Shown here piece after piece: positions 25,235-33,816 of a DNA stretch of 64,000 nt. This DNA is from UBA1479 sp002706405 (GTDB lineage: Bacteria > Pseudomonadota > Alphaproteobacteria > Rhodospirillales > Casp-alpha2): positions 414,944 to 478,943 of the forward strand of contig CAXATO010000001.1 in NCBI GenBank assembly GCA_963972255.1. Direction: 5' to 3'. Every line of letters starts with the position of its first letter. The first letter of the stretch is position 1. The notes beneath the pieces were generated by a model. It ran no database searches, was not told the origin of the DNA, and worked only from the letters and a program-made list of their open reading frames with translations. A program made the position numbers and the translations under genes.

Positions 25235-25253
25235 ACGTTTACGTAAACGTAAA
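25235..25253. promoter_or_regulatory. palindromic operator candidate between divergent acyl-CoA genes
   Basis: ACGTTTACGTAAACGT (25235-25250) is a perfect 16-bp palindrome. Overlapping it, TTTACGT-AA-ACGTAAA (25238-25253) is a second inverted repeat. It sits in the 157-bp divergent region between the ECHDC3-like operon and the PaaI-type thioesterase. The sequence recalls motifs described for MerR-type regulators of acyl-CoA catabolism (LiuR), a match made from memory. No regulator gene is adjacent. Confidence 0.65.
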
Positions 25254-25294
25254 TTACCGTCGCCGCTCACGCAATTCAGACCGGAGCCCAGACC

Positions 25295-25726
25295 ATGCCG
25301 GACACCGTCCCCGCCATTACCACCGATGACTTCAACCGCATCATGGAAGAAGAAATTCCCTTCGCCCATGAGGTCGGCATGCGTGCCGATGCCATCGGCG
25401 ACGGCACGGCGGTCCTGCGCATGCCGGCGAGCGAACGCCAACTGCGCCCCGGCGGGACCGTTTCCGGCCCGGCCATGATGGCCCTGGCGGATGCCGCCAT
25501 GTACGCGGCGCTTCTGGGCCGCATCGGGCCCGTGAAACTGGCCGTGACCACCAGTTTCAACGCCAATTTCCTGCACCGCCCGGAACCCGCGGACCTGATT
25601 GCCGAGGCCACCGTGCTGAAGGCCGGCAAGCGCCTTGCGGTGATCGAGGTCACGGTCCGGTCCGACGGCTTCGATGCTGCCGTGGCGCATATGACCGGAA
25701 CCTACTCGATCCCGCCGAAAGGCTAG
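25295..25726 (+). CDS. PaaI-family hotdog thioesterase
   Basis: The 143-residue hotdog-fold protein has the PaaI/YdiI-type active-site segment GGTVSGPAMMALADAAMYAA near residue 53, and VTTSFNANFLHRPEP and VTVRSDGFDAAVAHMTGTY in the second half. It probably hydrolyses acyl-CoA esters in the cytosol. It is divergent from the ECHDC3-like gene across a shared palindrome, so co-regulation with acyl-CoA metabolism is likely. The start MPDTVPAITTDD at 25295 is the only good candidate. Confidence 0.9.
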   Translation: MPDTVPAITTDDFNRIMEEEIPFAHEVGMRADAIGDGTAVLRMPASERQLRPGGTVSGPAMMALADAAMYAALLGRIGPVKLAVTTSFNANFLHRPEPADLIAEATVLKAGKRLAVIEVTVRSDGFDAAVAHMTGTYSIPPKG

Positions 25727-25739
25727 GGCGCGAAAATAA

Positions 25740-25753
25740 GGTATTATAATACC
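25740..25753. repeat. 14-bp perfect palindrome GGTATTATAATACC
   Basis: GGTATTA pairs with TAATACC without a loop, 14 bp after the thioesterase stop and 40 bp before the rplM promoter. It could be a weak terminator or an operator; I cannot decide. Confidence 0.4.
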
Positions 25754-25790
25754 GCTCATGTAAGCGACGGAAAAGACAGTGGTTTTCCGC

Positions 25791-25819
25791 TTGACTTCCC
25801 GCGTTCCTGTGGCATATTC
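25791..25819 (+). promoter_or_regulatory. candidate sigma-70 promoter for rplM-rpsI
   Basis: TTGACT at 25791-25796 is separated by 17 bp from ATATTC at 25814-25819. It lies about 75 bp upstream of the rplM start, which fits a ribosomal protein leader. The -10 element is imperfect; CATATT with 16-bp spacing is the alternative. Confidence 0.6.
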
Positions 25820-25893
25820 CGCCGCCTTCGGCCCTCCCTGCGCCTGTCTTGCGCCGGAGCGGGGCCGCGAAAGCTTTTAAGGAACGTGAACCG

Positions 25894-26358
25894 ATGAAAA
25901 CCTATTCCGCGAAACCGTCGGAAGTCGAAAAGGGTTGGTTCGTCGTCGATGCCGAGGGTGTTGTCCTTGGTCGTCTGGCGTCGGTCATCGCCTCTCGCCT
26001 GCGCGGCAAGCATAAGCCGATGTATACCCCGCATATCGATTGCGGTGACCACATCATCGTCATCAACGCCGGCAAGGTGCGCCTGACCGGTAACAAGCTG
26101 GCGGACAAGAAGTACCATTATCACACCGGTTATCCGGGCGGCATCAAGACCCGCACGGCTGGCGGCATCCTGGGCGGCGCCCATCCCGAGCGCGTGGTCT
26201 ACAAGGCCGTCGAGCGGATGGTGACCCGCAACCCGCTGGGCCGCGAGCAGATGCGTAAGCTTCACGTCTATGCCGGCGCCGAGCATCCCCATGCCGGCCA
26301 GCAGCCGCAGGTTCTGGACGTTGCGTCCATGAACCCGAAGAACAAAAGGAGCGCCTAA
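25894..26358 (+). CDS. rplM: 50S ribosomal protein L13
   Basis: The 154-residue protein begins MKTYSAKPSEVEKGWFVVDA and contains VLGRLASVIASRLRGK, CGDHIIVINAGKVRLTGNK in pieces, and the NPLGREQMRKLHVYAG region. These are characteristic of L13, an early-assembling protein of the large subunit. I start at ATG 25894 with AAGGAAC upstream. It is followed after 3 bp by rpsI, the conserved bacterial pair. Confidence 0.98.
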   Translation: MKTYSAKPSEVEKGWFVVDAEGVVLGRLASVIASRLRGKHKPMYTPHIDCGDHIIVINAGKVRLTGNKLADKKYHYHTGYPGGIKTRTAGGILGGAHPERVVYKAVERMVTRNPLGREQMRKLHVYAGAEHPHAGQQPQVLDVASMNPKNKRSA

Positions 26359-26361
26359 TCC

Positions 26362-26844
26362 ATGTCCGAAGATGTGAAGACACTTGAGGACCTCAAGGAA
26401 CTGACGGGTGCTCCGGACGTCGAGGATACGACTCCCGCAGAGCCGGTGATCGACGAACTCGGCCGCTCCTACGCCACGGGCCGTCGTAAGGACGCCGTCG
26501 CCCGCGTGTGGATCAAGCCGGGACCGGGCAAGATCACCGTCAACGGCCGGGACGCGGAACTGTATTTCGCGCGCCCCGTGCTGCAGATGATGATCAAGCA
26601 GCCGTTCGAAACGGTCGAACGCCTGGGCCAGTATGACGTCATGTGCACGGTCAAGGGCGGCGGGCTTTCGGGCCAGGCCGGCGCCGTGCGCCACGGGATT
26701 TCCCGGGCACTGACCTATTTCGAGCCGACCCTGCGCGGCAAGCTGAAGGCGGGCGGGTTCCTGACCCGTGACAGCCGCGCCGTTGAACGTAAGAAGTTCG
26801 GCCGCCGCAAGGCCCGTCGTAGCTTCCAGTTCTCGAAACGATAA
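26362..26844 (+). CDS. rpsI: 30S ribosomal protein S9
   Basis: The 160-residue S9 has an N-terminal acidic extension of about 35 residues common in alphaproteobacteria. The core YATGRRKDAVARVWIKPG, GGGLSGQAGAVRHGISRAL and the basic tail KKFGRRKARRSFQFSKR follow; the final Lys-Arg reaches the P-site tRNA. The transcript ends at the hairpin at 26920-26949. Confidence 0.98.
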   Translation: MSEDVKTLEDLKELTGAPDVEDTTPAEPVIDELGRSYATGRRKDAVARVWIKPGPGKITVNGRDAELYFARPVLQMMIKQPFETVERLGQYDVMCTVKGGGLSGQAGAVRHGISRALTYFEPTLRGKLKAGGFLTRDSRAVERKKFGRRKARRSFQFSKR

Positions 26845-26919
26845 GCCTGCAGGGCGATGGGGTTGGCCCAAGGGAGTGTCCCTTCGGCCATCGCCCGTCT
26901 ACCCGGACGATATCGAAAG

Positions 26920-26949
26920 GGCCGCTTCCCAAAGGGAGGCGGCCTTTTT
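26920..26949 (+). terminator. Rho-independent terminator of rplM-rpsI
   Basis: GGCCGCTTCCC (26920-26930) pairs with GGGAGGCGGCC (26934-26944) around an AAA loop with one G-T wobble, then TTTTT. It is 76 bp after the rpsI stop. Confidence 0.9.
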
Positions 26950-27015
26950 CGTGTTCGCTGTCGGGCAGGGGGCTTTCGCGCTATACTGGTTCGCCCAACG
27001 ACGGGAGGACAGGAC

Positions 27016-27594
27016 ATGCGACGGCTTTTGACGGCAGTGGTTGTGTTTTTGGCGGTCTCGGGCACGGCCCGCGCCGCCACGGTTGGCGACGACGGCCTGC
27101 ACAAGCAGCCCTGGTTCGCGGAAACCTTCCTGATCCTGGCTGAGGACATGGCCGATGCCGCCGCCCAGGGCAAGCGCGTCGCCGTGATTTTTGAGCAGAA
27201 GGGCTGCCCCTATTGCCGCGAAATGCACACCGTGAACTTCGCGGTGCCCGAACTTTCGGACTTCGTGAAACAGAACTTCATGGTCCTGCAGCTGAACCTA
27301 TGGGGCTCGCGCGAGGTCACGGACATGGACGGCAAGGCCATGGAGGAACGGGATCTGGCGCGGCGCTGGCGGGTCAACTTCACGCCGACCATCGTATTCC
27401 TGCCGACGCCCGAAGAAATGAAGGCGGGCGAGACCGAGGTCGCGCGCATGCCCGGCTATTTCAAGCCGTTCCATTTTCAGTCCATGTTCGAATACGTCAA
27501 GGCCGGGGCCTACAAGGACCAGCCGTTCCAGCGTTTCCTGCAGCACAAGTTCGAGGAAATGGAAAAGGCCGGCCAGAAGCCCAAGGTCTGGTGA
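27016..27594 (+). CDS. exported thioredoxin-fold protein (SoxW-like)
   Basis: The 192-residue protein begins with a Sec signal peptide (MRRLLTAVVVFLAVSGTARA, cleavage after ARA). A thioredoxin-like domain follows with the redox pair CPYC in EQKGCPYCREMH, FVKQNFMVLQLNLWG and a cis-Pro in NFTPTIVFLP. It is a periplasmic thiol reductase or oxidase of the SoxW/DsbE-like group. No sox or cytochrome-maturation genes are near, so the partner is unknown. ATG 27016 has GGGAGGACAGGAC upstream. It is convergent with the MetX-like gene, 6 bp apart. Confidence 0.87.
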   Translation: MRRLLTAVVVFLAVSGTARAATVGDDGLHKQPWFAETFLILAEDMADAAAQGKRVAVIFEQKGCPYCREMHTVNFAVPELSDFVKQNFMVLQLNLWGSREVTDMDGKAMEERDLARRWRVNFTPTIVFLPTPEEMKAGETEVARMPGYFKPFHFQSMFEYVKAGAYKDQPFQRFLQHKFEEMEKAGQKPKVW

Positions 27595-27600
27595 TCCCAA

Positions 27601-28626
27601 TCAGGGCGTGCGGTCGAGGAACGCCCGCAGCTTGTCGGCCCACAGGTCGGCGTCGATCATCGGCCCGGCATGGCCGTAGCGGGTCTTGATCTCGTGAAAT
27701 TCCGCATCCACGCCCTTTGATTTCAACAGATCGACCGTCGGCTGGCCCAGGGCCACATCGACCACGCTGTCCGTATCGGCCAGCACGTTCAGAAGCGGGG
27801 CCTTGATGTTGCCGGCCAGCGGCGTCATGTCGGAGCCGATGCCGGCGCGGTAGAGGATATAAAGCGAATTGGCGTCGAACTCGCGGGCCCAGGTTTCGGC
27901 GCGCCCGCGGATGATGCGTTCGCGCTCGGCCGGGTCGTCCACCGTGTCGGCGAGATGGGTGCCGATGCCGTAGTTGGTCAGCCGTTCGATGCGGTCGGCC
28001 ACCATGCGGTCGAACACGCCGCCCGCGATCTCGTTGCCGTAGTAATGGCCGCCGTTCCAGCCGGGGCAGGTGGCATAACGGTCGATGATCGCCTGCACTT
28101 GCTCGGGCTTGGTGGCGCGTTTGATGACGCCGGCGATGGGGACGAGCGCCCGCATGCGCTCCGGATGAGTGGCGCCCCAGCGGAAGGTCAGATGCCCGCC
28201 GTAGGAATAGCCCATGACTGCCTTCAACTGGCCGATGCCCAGATGGTCGATCAACAGGCGCTGGACCTCGACCATGTCGGCGCAGGTATAGGCCGGGAAA
28301 TCGGGGCCCCAGGGCTTGCCCGTGGCCGGGTTGATGGAGGCCGGCCCCGACGTGCCGTAGGCCGAGCCCAGCATGTTGGAGCAGACGACGAAGTATTTGT
28401 CCGTGTCCACCGCCTTGCCCGGGCCGATCAGGTTGACGGCCCAGCCGTTGGCGTCGCCGGTGGCGTGCGGGAAGTTGGTATAGCCGTGACAGACCAGGAT
28501 GGCGTTGTCGCCGGCGGCGTTGAGCGTGCCCCAGGTTTCGTAGGCGATGGTCAGGTCGGGCAGGGTTTCCCCGGTGGACAGCTTGTAGTCGCCATGGGTG
28601 TAGGTCTTGGAAGTCGGCAGCAGCAT
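27601..28626 (-). CDS. MetX-like alpha/beta hydrolase-fold acyltransferase
   Basis: The 341-residue protein is related to homoserine O-acetyltransferase. It has the opening DLTIAYETWGTLNAAGDNAI, CHGYTNFPHATG, the MetX block FVVCSNMLGSAYGTSGP and INPATGKPWGPDFP. The putative triad is Ser141 (GYSYGG), Asp284 or Asp286 (LADTDSVV) and His319 (YGHAG). The elbow GYSYGG differs from the usual GGSMGG of MetX, so the acyl acceptor is uncertain and hydrolase activity is possible. With metY 3.8 kb downstream on the same strand, a role in methionine synthesis is plausible but not proven. Confidence 0.8.
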   Translation of the reverse strand: MLLPTSKTYTHGDYKLSTGETLPDLTIAYETWGTLNAAGDNAILVCHGYTNFPHATGDANGWAVNLIGPGKAVDTDKYFVVCSNMLGSAYGTSGPASINPATGKPWGPDFPAYTCADMVEVQRLLIDHLGIGQLKAVMGYSYGGHLTFRWGATHPERMRALVPIAGVIKRATKPEQVQAIIDRYATCPGWNGGHYYGNEIAGGVFDRMVADRIERLTNYGIGTHLADTVDDPAERERIIRGRAETWAREFDANSLYILYRAGIGSDMTPLAGNIKAPLLNVLADTDSVVDVALGQPTVDLLKSKGVDAEFHEIKTRYGHAGPMIDADLWADKLRAFLDRTP

Positions 28627-28780
28627 GAGATTGGGGCTTTCGTGACGGACGGGTGGGCAGGATGTGGCCGAAACTCTAGACCCTGGGTGTCCGGCGGATC
28701 AATGCGCATTCTTGCGCCTGGGCCCGCCTGCGCCTATACCCTGTCGTCGCAAAGATCATTCTGCCACAAGGACCAAGACC

Positions 28781-29752
28781 ATGACTGCCAAGGTATTCAT
28801 CGACGGGGAAGTAGGGACCACGGGACTGCAGATCAGCCAGCGCCTGTCCCGCCGCGCCGATGTGGACCTGCTGCGCCTGCCCGATGAGCGGCGCAAGGAT
28901 GCAGCGGCGCGGGCCGAGTTGCTGAACGCGGCGGACGTGGCGATCCTGTGCCTGCCCGATGCGGCGGCCAAGGAATCCGTAAGCCTGATCGAAAACAATT
29001 CGACCCGGGTGATCGATGCCTCGACCGCGCACCGCACGGCCTCGGGCTGGACCTACGGCTTTCCGGAATACGACAAGGGCCATGAGGCCACGGTCGCCGG
29101 TGCGGCGCGCGTCGCCAACACGGGCTGCTACGCCGTTGCCTCCGTGTCGCTGCTGCACCCGCTGGTATCGGCCGGGCTGCTGCCCAAGGACTTTCCCGCC
29201 GCGATCAATGCGGTCTCCGGCTATTCCGGCGGCGGGCGGCAGTTGATCGAGGCCTTCGAGGATCCGAACGCGGACGGTCATATCGATGCCGCCGTGCGCA
29301 TCTATGCCCTAGGCCTGGCCCATAAGCACGTGCCGGAAATCCACAAATATTCGGGCCTGTCCCACGCGCCGATCTTCGTGCCTTCCGTGGCGCGCTATCG
29401 CCAGGGCATGATCGTGCAAATTCCAGTGCCCCTGTGGTCGCTGCCGGGCACGCCGACAGCCATGGACCTGCACGCGGCGCTCGCCGACCATTACGCGGGC
29501 CGGCGCTTCGTGCGCGTCGAAGGCTATGACGCGGCCCTTGGCTTGGGCCATCTGGAGCCCGAGGGGCTGAACGGCACCAACGACCTGAAGCTTTTCGTCT
29601 TCGCCAACGAAGTCACGGGCCAGGCGGTGCTGACGGCGCTGCTCGACAATCTGGGTAAGGGGGCGTCGGGTCAGGCGGTGCAATGCCTGAATCTGATGCT
29701 GGGGATGGACGAAGCCACGGGCCTCGACCCGTCCGACGACCTGTTGAACTGA
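28781..29752 (+). CDS. argC: N-acetyl-gamma-glutamyl-phosphate reductase (type 2)
   Basis: The enzyme performs the NADPH-dependent third step of arginine synthesis. The 323-residue protein is the shorter type 2 form. It has VFIDGEVGTTGLQISQRLS at the N-terminus, the catalytic Cys116 in NTGCYAVA, GYSGGGRQLIE and the HKHVPEIHKYSGL segment with the catalytic His. ATG 28781 lies after a 40-codon frame that contains no family homology. In many alphaproteobacteria argC directly follows rpsI. Here a thioredoxin-like gene and the reverse-strand MetX-like gene lie between. Confidence 0.96.
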   Translation: MTAKVFIDGEVGTTGLQISQRLSRRADVDLLRLPDERRKDAAARAELLNAADVAILCLPDAAAKESVSLIENNSTRVIDASTAHRTASGWTYGFPEYDKGHEATVAGAARVANTGCYAVASVSLLHPLVSAGLLPKDFPAAINAVSGYSGGGRQLIEAFEDPNADGHIDAAVRIYALGLAHKHVPEIHKYSGLSHAPIFVPSVARYRQGMIVQIPVPLWSLPGTPTAMDLHAALADHYAGRRFVRVEGYDAALGLGHLEPEGLNGTNDLKLFVFANEVTGQAVLTALLDNLGKGASGQAVQCLNLMLGMDEATGLDPSDDLLN

Positions 29753-29772
29753 GGTGAATCGGACAGCGCGGC

Positions 29773-31842
<2,070 letters not shown>

Positions 31843-32019
31843 TCGATTTCCCGCCCCATGTCTTGGGGGCGCTTGTTCGCTTGTTTTTCATGTTCCGGCC
31901 AGGCAACCCTGCGCTGGTCCTGACCTGCCCCAAGCTATACCATGATGGGGTAGGGAGCATGCAATGAATTACCATATATTGTGCTGATTTCCCATTTTCA
32001 GAAACAGGAATTTTTCGCG

Positions 32020-32439
32020 ATGACGACCCAGAATTCCGCCGATTCCGCCGATTCCAACGGCGATCAACCCCGTGGCGAACTGGCGATCCGGACCCTTGCC
32101 ATGCCCGCCGACACCAACCCGTCGGGGGACATTTTCGGCGGCTGGGTAATGGCGCAAATGGACGTCGCCGGCGGGATCGTCGCGGCCCAGCACGCGAACG
32201 GCCGAGTCGCCACCGTCGCGGTCGACGGGTTCATCTTCCACAAGCCGGTCAATGTCGGGGACGTGCTGTGCTGTTATGCCGACGTCGTGCGGGTCGGCCA
32301 TACCTCCATCGCGCTGAGGATCGAGGCCTGGGCCTTGCGGCAACGGGCGCGTGACCGGCGGGTCCGGGTGACGGAGGGAATCTTCACCTTCGTCGCCCTG
32401 GACGAGAACGGAAAGAAACGCCCGGTCCGCGATTCCTGA
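32020..32439 (+). CDS. acyl-CoA thioesterase, YciA-type hotdog
   Basis: This is a 139-residue cytosolic acyl-CoA hydrolase. The YciA/BACH signature is AMPADTNPSGDIFGGWVMAQMD, given here in two parts, with the catalytic Asp in NPSGDIFGG; VAVDGFIFHKPVNVGD and FTFVALDENGKKRPV follow. ATG 32020 follows AGGAA by 10 bases; a GTG at 31981 is a longer but weaker alternative. It ends 16 bp from the convergent small peptide gene. Confidence 0.92.
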   Translation: MTTQNSADSADSNGDQPRGELAIRTLAMPADTNPSGDIFGGWVMAQMDVAGGIVAAQHANGRVATVAVDGFIFHKPVNVGDVLCCYADVVRVGHTSIALRIEAWALRQRARDRRVRVTEGIFTFVALDENGKKRPVRDS

Positions 32440-32455
32440 AGGCGCCGCCGCGCCC

Positions 32456-32536
32456 TCAGCCGACCACCATGCAGGCATAGCCGGCGGTGAACATGACGGT
32501 GAGGGCGAACAGTTCATGAAGACGAGACTTGGTCAT
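32456..32536 (-). CDS. candidate 26-residue membrane peptide
   Basis: A very short open frame reads MTKSRLHELFALTVMFTAGY plus ACMVVG, with a hydrophobic segment from about residue 8 to 26 and a basic N-terminus, so it would be a single-pass membrane peptide. The ATG at 32536 is preceded by AGGGAGTGACCCCG, a strong ribosome binding site at about 9 bases. Upstream lies an AT-rich stretch with an inverted repeat at 32580-32600. The coding reality rests on these signals only. I do not recognise a family, and comparative evidence is needed. Confidence 0.5.
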   Translation of the reverse strand: MTKSRLHELFALTVMFTAGYACMVVG

Positions 32537-32579
32537 CGGGGTCACTCCCTGGGTTGAAATAGTGTGTGAACAGAAAAGA

Positions 32580-32603
32580 ACATAACATGAACATTTATGT
32601 CAA
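32580..32603 (-). promoter_or_regulatory. inverted repeat overlapping a TTGACA element
   Basis: ACATAA (32580-32585) and TTATGT (32595-32600) are perfect inverted half-sites separated by 9 bp. TTGACA on the minus strand (32598-32603) overlaps one arm. It lies 44-67 bp upstream of the peptide start. No good -10 is visible at 16-18 bp, so this may be an activator or repressor site rather than a plain promoter. Confidence 0.4.
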
Positions 32604-32703
32604 CACAATTTCGTCAGGCCCTTGGCCGGGCGGTGCCGGCGGGGGTAAGGTTCACGCAGTTCCGGGCGGTTTTCCTGGGAATTCGCATAAGGAGGCCGGC
32701 GAC

Positions 32704-33093
32704 ATGCCGATCAGGCTGCGTATCGTTTCTACCCTTGCCATCGCGGCGGCATGCCTGCTGTCAACGTCCGGCGGGACCATGGCCGACCAGCCCCGCGTCG
32801 TTCACGCCGAGGCCTCACCCAACGGGGATGGCAGCTATACGGTCAGCGCGACCGTCCGCCACGGCGATACGGGCTGGGACCATTACGCGGACAATTTCGA
32901 GGTTCTGGCGCCGGACGGCACAATGCTGGCGCGCCGGGTGCTCTATCACCCGCATGTCGACGAGCAGCCGTTCACCCGCTCCGTCGGCGACGTCGTGGTT
33001 CCGCCCGGTATCAAACGCGTGATCGTGCGGGCCCATGACAAGGTGCACGGCTACGGCAAAGGTACGGTGACGCTCACCCTGCCGGACCGGTGA
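32704..33093 (+). CDS. exported protein of unknown function
   Basis: The 129-residue protein has a Sec signal peptide of about 26 residues, with cleavage near GTMA-DQP. The mature part is a compact beta-rich domain: VVHAEASPNGDGSYTVSATV, GWDHYADNFEVLAPDG, RVLYHPHVDEQPFTRSVGDV and VIVRAHDKVHGYGKGTVTLT. Several histidines (HHPH-like spacing) could bind metal. ATG 32704 follows AAGGAGG. I recognise it only as a conserved hypothetical protein of alphaproteobacteria. It stands alone between the peptide gene and eipA. Confidence 0.8.
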   Translation: MPIRLRIVSTLAIAAACLLSTSGGTMADQPRVVHAEASPNGDGSYTVSATVRHGDTGWDHYADNFEVLAPDGTMLARRVLYHPHVDEQPFTRSVGDVVVPPGIKRVIVRAHDKVHGYGKGTVTLTLPDR

Positions 33094-33233
33094 TTCCAAC
33101 CGGTCTCCGATTCCAATCTGTGACTATTGTCATTGGATCGCCGCACTCCCGCCCCTAGAGTGGGGAAGCTGTCCTGCGGCCCGGGTCTATCTTCGGGCCA
33201 TATTCCGGACGAACCCAAGGAGCGACAATTCTC

Positions 33234-33791
33234 ATGCGTCTGATCCCCATGCTGTTCGCCTGCGTTCTGGCCGCCGCCATCGGCGCCGCGGCGCCCGCCC
33301 ATGCCGACGATACCTATAGCCAGGACGAGATCTTGGCCAAGGCCAAGGGATTCTTCGGGGCCACCACCAAAGGCCTGGCCGAGGCCATCCAGAAGGTCTT
33401 TGCCGAGAAGGGGCAGCCCAATGCGGTGATTCTGGGCGAAGAAGCGTCCGGGGCCATCGGCGTCGGCCTGCGCTATGGCGAAGGCATGCTGGAACGCAAG
33501 GCCGGCGGCGGCCGCCAGGTCTACTGGCAGGGGCCGTCCATCGGTTTCGATTTCGGCGGCAATGCGTCCAAGGTGTTCACGTTGATCTATAACCTGGACG
33601 ACACGGAGGCCCTGTTTCAGCGGTATCCGGGTGTGGACGGCAGCTTTTACGTGGTCGCCGGCGTCGGCATCAACTACCAGCAGTCGGGCAAGGTGATCCT
33701 GGCGCCGATCCGCACGGGCGTCGGCCTGCGCGCCGGAGCCAGCATCGGCTACCTGCACTATTCCAAGGAACACTCCTGGATCCCGTTCTAA
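33234..33791 (+). CDS. eipA: periplasmic envelope protein EipA (DUF1134)
   Basis: The 185-residue protein has a Sec signal peptide (cleavage AHA-DD at about residue 24). The DUF1134 beta-barrel domain follows, with YSQDEILAKAKGFFGATTKG, GLRYGEGMLERK, YWQGPSIGFDFGGNASKVF and VVAGVGINYQQSG. EipA is required for envelope integrity in Brucella. The exact biochemical role is not known. ATG 33234 follows AAGGAG. It is convergent with the CPA2 antiporter gene (25 bp). Confidence 0.9.
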   Translation: MRLIPMLFACVLAAAIGAAAPAHADDTYSQDEILAKAKGFFGATTKGLAEAIQKVFAEKGQPNAVILGEEASGAIGVGLRYGEGMLERKAGGGRQVYWQGPSIGFDFGGNASKVFTLIYNLDDTEALFQRYPGVDGSFYVVAGVGINYQQSGKVILAPIRTGVGLRAGASIGYLHYSKEHSWIPF

Positions 33792-33816
33792 GGGCGTCCA
33801 CAGGGACTGTCGGGCG

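Noticed and set aside
23795..25759. 654-codon reverse frame that would fuse upstream sequence to the CoA-binding protein
   Set aside because: Only its last 171 codons encode the CoA-binding domain; the rest is out of frame with the ECHDC3-like gene and has no homology-like content.
28627..28780. SAM-II riboswitch before the MetX-like gene
   Set aside because: I looked for the pseudoknot layout typical of alphaproteobacterial metX leaders and saw none.
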